64,000 bases of DNA from contig JADLSH010000367.1 of the NCBI GenBank assembly GCA_016169945.1, positions 6,662,501 through 6,726,500 on the forward strand, written 5' to 3'. Under the pieces are notes generated by a model, which did not search any database, was not told the DNA's origin, and saw only the letters and a program-made list of their open reading frames with translations. Below, piece by piece: positions 53,501 to 63,000 of this stretch (positions are counted from its first letter, which is position 1; each line of letters begins with the position of its first letter). This stretch comes from Trachythela sp. YZ-2020. Taxonomy: Eukaryota; Cnidaria; Anthozoa; Malacalcyonacea; Clavulariidae. The translations under genes and the position numbers were made by a program.

Positions 53501-56500
53501 TGGGTGGAACGTACTATACGATTGGACTACAAGAGGAAACGCTAAAGTACTTCCAACTCAGCTATTAACCTTAAACATTTTGTAGATCAAAGGAATATCA
53601 CACGAAGCTTAAAGTTATGAACTGAAAATTGGTTCCATTACATTATTATGAGCCATATAGTATAGTAATAAACTTCATTCGAAATACAAACACAATTTTT
53701 GTCAAACGTTAGATCAGGCCTGCAGTTCAATCTTTTAATGGACTGTTCTTTATATGAACCAGATATACCCGGCAAAGTGAGCAAGCCTGGCTTGCCATGT
53801 CAGTTTATCATATTCCTCATATACAAGGCAAGCACAACCCGTGACCTGGGATCTTGTCACTCATGCAGGCACTCTGTGAGCCATGGCCCCATTCCAATAG
53901 GAATACCATCTTGAAAATATACAGAATAAATATATGACAGGATCTTCGTACTAGTAAGCCAGCCCGGTTGAACAACCTGTAAGCTTCATACTTGACATAC
54001 CCCTGTTGATTTCTACCAGTGATTAAGTACTTGGAAGATGGGGGCATATATAACACCCTTCTTGTAGCTTGCTCAAAATCGTTTGCAATTTTGGACTGTG
54101 GCTACAATCAGCCTCATAATAATTTCCCTGTTTCTCTTCTTAAGCCCCGACTCTCAATATTGAACTTGTTATAATTATGGTAAATTATCAAAAGTTGTTT
54201 CAACGACATTGTTAACAACACTCAACTGGGAAAGTGGGAATGATGAAGTTTGTTTTGTCAATGTATACTAACTTTGCAATATTGTGAGGGATGGTCTCAA
54301 GCATTATGTCAAAGATTGTACCTACCTTGCATAGGCGGTGGAAGATCTGTATTATTGGGAGGCTTAGAATGTAGCGCACCAATGTAGGGGGGTCTGGGGG
54401 AATGATAATCCTTCCCCAGAAAATTTTGAAATCTAGTATCTCTGAAACCACATTTCCTGCATTCTGTGGGGAGAATTTTATGGAAATTTCATCATTACAA
54501 GCTTTAGGGAAAGCAAATCACTTCCTTCCTTTCGTAATAAAATCGCTGCTCACATCAGTGCTTAAAAAACTATTGTATTAAATAATTTACCTGTAAATAG
54601 TCTAAAACCTTCATTCATTTGTTAATTACTCCATATCTCTTGAAACTTATATATTTTGTAAATAGCTTATCATTTTCTACATGTAAATTTTTTTCTTCTT
54701 ATAATTCCCCCGTGGAAATCAGCTACGGTTGACGGGGTAACCCCGTTCAGGGCCATAGTGAGGGGGGTATTGGGGGGGTGATGCACCCCCCAACTTTTTT
54801 GAAATTGGAATATTCGGAAAATTGAGTTACTCATTCGGAAAACTACGGCAACATTGGATAAAGAAAATCTAAGTCAGTAAACAGCAAGAGCGTTTACAAA
54901 AATAACAAAATCCTAACGTTCCCATTATCGCATGGATAAGAAATCTATATTGTCGGTTTATTAAATGCATGACACCTTTTGCTTTGTCTAGTGTCTATTA
55001 TTTCCGGATTTTAAACAGGCTCACGACCGCGCAGGGTGTCCGTTTTCACTTCTCCGCAATCTGGCCAATTTCCGTAAAAAACATTGTTGGGGAAATTTTC
55101 ACAATTCACGTGCATATCCAAATATCGAGTTTTGTTTAACGTTATGCATCCGAAAAAGAAACGCTTTAAAGTAGAATGTCTCGTTTGTCACGCTACATTT
55201 GATTCGGACCATCGGAGGAAACACTACGAATTGTGTCATAGCGCTCATCTGAAAGCGCACAAGCATATTGGGTTTAAAGTCGCTGGCGCACCAGATAACC
55301 CATTTTTTAAGGTGCGTTTTATAATTACATTTTGTTACTTTTTAAGAGGTAGTTAGGTAGTAGTTCAGTTATGAGTCTATACCTATGATGACTAAATCGA
55401 TATAGGGCTTAACAGTTGGTCCCGAAGACGACTGAATTAGCGCAAAACGTTGCCGTTGCCCGTTGTGAGTCTGGCAGTCTGTGTGTTTGCATGGTTTACC
55501 CGGTGTCTGTAATATACCAACTCACCAACTCCCCAACTTCGCCGTATAATTTTACGGTCGTTTCCGATCGGCGTTAACTTATAAATAATTTATGCATAAA
55601 CAACACGTGCGAACGTGCGATATTCAGATTTTTCAACATGGCTGATTTACTTCATAAAAGTGATCTTAGCAGCGAAGATCGGTTTAAGCTGCTGGTAACA
55701 GATGTTCCTTGCCTTACCAATTTCATTGTTTTTGAAGCTTTCCACGGTTGTGATGACTCTTCTTACGGCCGAGTATTTCTCGTTTGCATGGTTATAATAA
55801 GTTGTTTTTAGCAGGTAACCCTCACCCTGCAAGCCAGCCTTAATATCCTTGGGTTTAATTTCTTTGCTTTGCCAACTTATTGCGTCGTCTGAATCGTCAT
55901 CGTCAGAATCATCTAGTCGAATCAACCGTCTGAAAATACGTGTTTTGGTATTCCTGTTAAGCCAGGAGCTGGATGTGTGTTTCCAGTCTACGCCAATTGC
56001 CTTCTTATCTATAAGGTAATTCCCGCTTTTCGATGGGTTAGGTGGAGGTTTTTCGCCGGCCAATTCAACAGGAACATCTGTTACCAGCAGCTTAAACCGA
56101 TCTTCGCTGCTAAGATCACTTTTATGAAGTAAATCAGCCATGTTGAAAAATCTGAATATCGCACGTTCGCACGTGTTGTTTATGCATAAATTATTTATAA
56201 GTTAACGCCGATCGGAAACGACCGTAAAATTATACGGCGAAGTTGGGGAGTTGGGGAGTTGGCATATTACAGACACCGATGGTTTACCGGTTTATTAGAT
56301 ATGGTTGGTTTATACAATCATACATTTGGTGAATAGGAACAGTGGGACATGACTAACATGAGGACATTAGTCACATTACTCTGTTGGAAATCCTATTCCC
56401 GTTGATGAATCGTATAATTTTTGCATTACGATTTATGCTCTTTTTAATTAGAATAAATGTATAGACGATTAGACGTATATAGTATACCGACTCCGCGGCA

Positions 56501-57024
56501 CCGCGCCAGTGAGAATTGCAAAATGTGAGAATGTGAGATTGTCAAATGCATTTCCTAATAACAGGCAGATTTGGCTGACGTTCATGCAAACTTGTGAAAA
56601 CTGCAATAACTGGCTTACCTATCAATTTAACTCAGAGTCAGTAACTCTGGAAAGCAATTGTTATTACAAATTAACTATCATAGCTATAATTACGATAATA
56701 TCGGTACAATCAAAGAACTGATACAATCATAGTATTTTACTTTAGTTAACATTAATTCGGTTTACTACACTACAGGCAGCTGCGCCATCAAGTTCATTAC
56801 ACAAATGTAGAAATGTGCAGGCAAATTCATTATTGCTCTCAGAATGCGGGAAATACCATTTCCGAGATCCTATAATTGAAAATTGTTCGGGGGAACATGC
56901 CCCCGAACCTACCCCTACTTATTCGGAAAACAATTGTGTGATTCGGAAATTTTCGACTTACACCCCCCAACCTTTACCTGCTAGCTACGGCCCTGACGGG
57001 GTTAGCGTGTATAAATAAAGTTAT

Positions 57025-57060
<36 letters not shown>

Positions 57061-60000
57061 AAAACATAGTTCAATAATCTAATATTCAACATTTGTTATA
57101 TAAACATATTTAATTGAAAGACTGAAACAGGGGGGCCCAAGGCCCCCATTTCCCGGCTTTAGCCCCCCCCCCTTCCCGGTTCCACCACCTTTGCCACCTT
57201 GTATTTGGCTACCCTGGACTCTTCCTTGGGAGAAATTAATGTACCTTGGCACACAGTACTAGGCATTGATTCCAGCACTCCACAGTTTATTAACAATGGC
57301 AAAATTTGTATTATCATGGTTTTAGAAATTAGTTTGTCACAACACTATTTTCAGAATGGGCTTTTCTTCAATGTACCTGTATGATTACAATATTTCCCTG
57401 TACCATGGGCAAGTTCCCATGCAGGGATCATGACTTGGTCCTGGCTGGCCTGTGAGCAGACTAGCTCCTGGCCAACAACTATGGAACCAGTTTGGCTATA
57501 TTTTATGGGAAGCTGTTTGATTATGTTTTATGCTGTTGTTGTTGTTGAAAAAACATTGAAAATTATTCCAGTAAATTATTATGAATTTGCCCTCTGTACA
57601 ACAAGAGGGAGTACATATATTCTCCTACCAGGATTGACCCCTGCCTATAAGCCACAAAACTGTATATAGAAAATATCCAAATATACATGGTACACTTATT
57701 ACCAATGTGTATGACTAATTTGTTTTATATTATTAATACAAGTATGCAGGCTAGAATACAAGATAAGTATTTAACAATACCCACTGAATCAACCAAAGTT
57801 GTTTTATCCATACATTGATAATTTGATATACAACATGACTAAAGCCGGTTACAGACGAGCAAGTTTTCTATGACAAGTTTTCATATGGCAAGTGTGTACG
57901 TACAACAAATTTTCTATGACAAGTTTTTGGTTTTCTGACCGCCATGATAGCTAATACAACAATAGATTGCTGACCAACCGCACCTAAGTGTTCAAATTAC
58001 GTTGACAAGTTTTCTTTGTTGACCAATACAGACGAGAAAATTTTGTATTTTGCCAGTTTTTTCTGTGACAAGTACACTTGTTCAAAAGCTAGCATGTTAG
58101 CTTTTGAACAAGTGTACTTGTCATAGAAAACTTAAAAAGTGCATATCTGACAGACGAGCAAATAAAACTTGCCATATGAAAACTTGTCATAGAAAACTTG
58201 CTCGTCTGTAACCGGTTTAAGATTTTAAGGATAATTCTTGTAGTATATGGTTAGAGAGATTATTAGGCTTAAATATAAGGGCTTAGTAGTGATCTTGTAT
58301 TTACTAATTATAAGATGATCAAGATTAGGCCACTAAACTAAAACCAACTGCTTTTTCAAATGGATATAGATAAAATATTCTGTTATTCACAATCAAATAA
58401 AAAGTTATGATAAACTATAACCATTTTCAAAACCAAGTATATTTCCAAAATAAAGCATATAGAAATTTAGTAACATATGTAAGCTTTAAATTTGCAGCAC
58501 AAAGTTTCACGTTCTATTTCATCTTTGGTACATTTATAAAATGGTACAAACTTAATAGTACCTTTCTTTACATTTTCCGTGTAATATTACAGACGATTAT
58601 TCACCTTATCACTGTTAAAATTACTGTGAAATACAAAAACAATATTGGCACACTCCTAAACAGCAAGCCATCTTGTATATAATTTACCCTGTTAATAATT
58701 TATTGTTGAATTATTGCGACATCCATTCCGTATCAACGACCAATCATATTCACTTCCGGTTATGGATTATCCCAGAGCTTACGATTCTTCCCAAAGGATC
58801 GCAGGCTCGGGGGACGAGATTGTCCTTGAGCTTGACTTTCTGCCCGGAATTACGACAACTGACAGACGCAAGATCCAGATCTTGACTATACATAGGTCGG
58901 TGCAAAAGACTGGGTCGAGTGAACTCTGGAGAAACATTGCCATGTCAAGAATAGTGTGCTGCCTTCGGCAGCAAATAGATGTCATTACTTATGTAAACAA
59001 ACAGCGCAATTTTAAATAAAAAACTTAACGTTCCTGCTGAACGGTATAGCGATACAACGCTGTGGATTCTTTTCAAGATAAAACCTAAACCTATACTGTA
59101 GAAACAAGTGCCGTTGGACCTCTCATTAACGTTTCAGAATTAACAGTTGGCGTCTCGTTCCTTAAAATATTTAAAACTTTTGTCTCTGTGCTATTGTTAT
59201 TGCGTGTTAGATATATTACATTAATTAACACACATTTCCTATTGATTGAAAGCGGTAAAAATAGTACAGCCAATCATCAATTCCCGTCCACTGGTGGACG
59301 GACATATCAAATACACTGCCAAACCTTGCAGACGGTCTTTCCAGCTTCTGCCTTGCCCGCCTTTTAGGAGTTCCGCGGGCTGACCGTCTGCTACGCAGGC
59401 TAGGCCAAGGGGGGTGCATGAGGGGTACCAATTCCCATATTAAATCCAAATTTTGCACTTGACAGGGCATTTATAAAAAAAATTAAATATCGGGCCATTG
59501 ATGGGCCTTTTTGACCATCTATAGGCAATCTTATTTTTCAAAAACGTTCTGACAAGATGACCCCCTTGATCATGTTGGTGGGGGGGGGGGGGGGGTTTCA
59601 ATGACCAGTCACCCTGCCTCGGATGCTGGCAACGCCCTGCTTCAAGACCAGTGCCGCTTAGCACCCCCCGTCCCTTATCGGATCAAGCTGGATCCATCCC
59701 TGAGTTAAAGAGTAGTTAAGAGTTTCATATAACCCAACCCTGAACAGATTAATTAGAGAAACATTTGTGATTGTGAAATACCATAGAATTTTAGTTCACT
59801 GTGAACTACTCACTACTGTAGTTGCAAGTATACTGTAGTATGGCATTCAATTTTGGTCAGACATTGAGTGGAGGATTCTTAAAAGAAAGACCAGTAGCTC
59901 TATAGTCTATAATATTGAATATTTAAATTGTCTACATTGTACGAGCATTTCCAGTGGCGCCGTGGGTCCCATGTTTTAGGGGGGGCCAAGCGCTGCATTT

Positions 60001-63000
60001 TCCGACAACACTCGGAAAAAGCATTATTGTTTTTGTTGCCGACGGGGGGGGGGAAGCCACCGGTTACAAAAAAACAAATTCCAGCAATCTATCCTAATGT
60101 TTTTGAATTGTATAAAGCATATAACTCAGAAATATTAGCTATTCTATGAACGTATATTCGGAAAACGTAAACTGAGTCTGATTTCCGATATTTCATCGAC
60201 ATGTTTTCGCATTCGTATATGCATATGCTTCACCATGAATATTCCGACAACATAACAAATTTCCAATTTTCCGACGGGTCTCAACGATAGGGGGGGCCAT
60301 GGCCCCCCCTGGCCCCCCCGGCCACGGCGCCACTGAGCATTTCACTGATTTCAGAGCTCTATTAAAGAACTCATATTGGTGCTATTGAATTGAATTCACC
60401 ATTGAAAGTGAATTCACCAACTTGGATTCATTAGCGGCTCTATAATAGAGCTGTCACTTCAATTACCAGATGTTTCACTCACAAGCGTTACAATATAGAG
60501 CGGACTAGTAACGGATGGTTCTTTATGTAGCCCTACACGAATTATATCTGTAATTATAGATAGGGTTAGGATTGGAGTTAGGGTTGGGGTTAAATTATAT
60601 ACATTTCGTGTAGGGCTGCATTATAAAGAACATACCCTAGTAACGTTGTGCGCTCGCTGAGGCTTAGCAACTAACATCGCTTTTTTCAGTTGCCCTGCGT
60701 CGTCGGTAAATTGTGGAAACGTTCTCGGTACGCCACTGCAATTTGGCTTTGCCTTAACGCGTCATAAATATATTATATCTAAGTTATCCATTTCTGAATT
60801 GCTAACTACAAATTATTGATTAATACGATAACTTTTGTTGTCTTTGTAATCATTCGCACATTGATTCGCATTTGGGTCGATGCAAAATTTAAAAAGTCCA
60901 CTAAAACGTGCTCTTCCATTGACAACTGTCAATCAAAGTACTTTTAAAAGCGTCCCGGCACAATATCTCCTTATAAATCCAAACTCCTCGGATTCACGGA
61001 CTTCTTGAAATTACAAATCTCGCCATTTTTCATTCTTTCATAGACGGCCAACACTTAAAAATGTCCTAAAACATTTGTTTGACGGCATTTTTTTGTTACA
61101 AGCTGCCAAATAGCATTTTCTTACAAATTCGTGAACAAGATGATATATGTTGGCACTTCTGATTTTGGCATTACAGCCGAATATTTGAGAATTTTAAAAA
61201 TTTGCCTATTAAAGTACTATGTTGACTAAAAACGCAAAATCTCAAGTTCACTTTTAACAAAAATGAACTATACCATGAGAGAATACGCAAAAAAGTATAT
61301 ATAAGACATGTGAGCGATTAGTACGATTTTCATCTCCTATTTTGAGATTTTAGCGCTCAAAAATGTGGAAAAGGGCTTGCTATATAATATACTAGGGTAC
61401 CTGCAAGGTAGGGAATGCTGCGGGACTGTTATTATTCTTTAGCTTCTTGAAACAAACATGCAAACAAATATGCAACACAAATTATATTCAGTAGACCGTA
61501 ATTATTGGCATTGACCCATGAGTGGCTTGCGCGCTGTCAGTAGATGCATACCCTAGCATAGTTTGCAGGATGAGACAAGCTAAATACATCACGAAACATG
61601 AAAGACATCAAATTTTGTAACATCTATTTCAAAATATCAATATTTTCCATGTATTGTTCTTCCACATGGAATTCCCACATGAAACCCATGTTTACTGCGA
61701 TGAGTAATTTGACACTGCCACGGAAGGAAATTTGCATATTTTTGTAGTGTATAAAAGCGTTAAAAATATATACATGTGCGCAAAATAATTTTGCATTTGG
61801 AAAGCTATAAACGAAAACGTTGTTCCATCATTCTGTTCTTACTTTGCTGGATATGCGAGTCACCTACATGTAATTAAGCACAACTCATTTCAACTCATTG
61901 CCATTCGAATATTTATCTTAATGCGCGCAGAACTGAGACCCTGTCCATTGTAAAATAGGAATAAAAACATATTTCTATGCCTACAGTAGCCTATTTAATA
62001 GGTCAAACCTTGCACAAATCAGAATGATTCAGTCGGGCAATTTAGACGATCAATTGCATATCTGTGACTTTGTGTCAAGTTCACACGGAGTCACAATCAT
62101 CAAGCGGCATACACGAAACATCACTTGATGCAAAATATGGAAATCAGCAAGAGAAAGCAAACGCGAATGGATAGAAAAACCTTTTAAAGACATCTCTATG
62201 TAAGACTTCCATGCTTTACAGAACTAACAGCTCAAGCAAAGTCGATAGCACATTAGCAGAATATATAGTTTATATATAAACAGACACTGAATCTAGCTGC
62301 GATCGATTGTGTACTTTCAGCGTTTCATAGATATATAAATTGAGATTGCCAACTTTCCAAAAAGGAGCAAACAAATGTAAACGTAACATATAAACAAAAG
62401 ACAAAATATCTTACCTTGAATGGTCAAAATAGACTTGAAAAAGCTTTAGAAATTCGATAAAAATTCGAAGACTCCGTCCGTCAAAATCGAAAAGCACATG
62501 GAACTGAGCGAGTTTAAAATTTGTGTTCTGCGCATAGCAAGCGCGCACGACCACAATTCCATGCGCTAAATAAAATTTACTTCAAAACTCCCTCTCTGCA
62601 CATATTAGGCTGCTGCTACGCTCGCTCGCTTCAGGCTCGCTCCGCAGCAATTAAGTTGCTATTTTGCCAACTTTATTATTTGCCAACTGACTTGGAAAAT
62701 CGCACTAGCCGCTTGTATGTCTTATATATCTTTTTTTGCGAACTTTCTTATGGTATAGTTTATTTTTGTTGACTTGAACTTGAAATTTTGTATCTTTTGT
62801 CAACATAGTACTTTTTAATAGGCAAAATATCGAAATTCTCAAATCTTCCGCTGTAAAGCCAAAATCAGAAGTGCCAACACATATAATCTTGTTCACGAAT
62901 GTTTAAACTACAAGAAAATGCAAGTTGGCAGCTTGTAACAAAAAATGCCATCAGACTCTAACTTTCAGATATTTAGCTGGACTATCACCCTTCTTTCGCG

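Larger units (their letters stand above)
54748..56995. mobile_element. hAT-type transposon remnant with a zinc-finger exon
   Basis: Ends CAGGGCCATAGTGAGGGGGG and the inverse ..GTAGC..CAGGGCCGT. The right flank ACGGGGTT appears at the left as ACGGGGTAACCCCGTT, i.e. the same 8 bases followed by their inverse, so the duplication is rearranged. Inside: exon 55144-55311 (zinc finger) and an insertion at 55501-56278. No hAT transposase core; internally deleted. Confidence 0.72.
53045..58822. mobile_element. 5.8-kb TIR element with 9-bp target duplication
   Basis: TIRs CAATCTCGTACCCCGAGCCT / inverse, extending to CTCTGGGATAATCC. A perfect TCCTTGAGC lies at 53036-53044 and 58823-58831. The 180-bp element at 8580-8759 has the same ends. 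The interior holds a hAT remnant (54748-56995) and smaller elements; 53100-54300 is unassigned. No transposase or helicase was found, so either the coding region is unrecognised or this is a large non-autonomous element. Confidence 0.9.

Noticed and set aside
58407..58682. 91-codon hydrophobic frame
   Set aside because: AT-rich DNA read in a frame rich in Phe, Tyr and Ile; no splice or family support.
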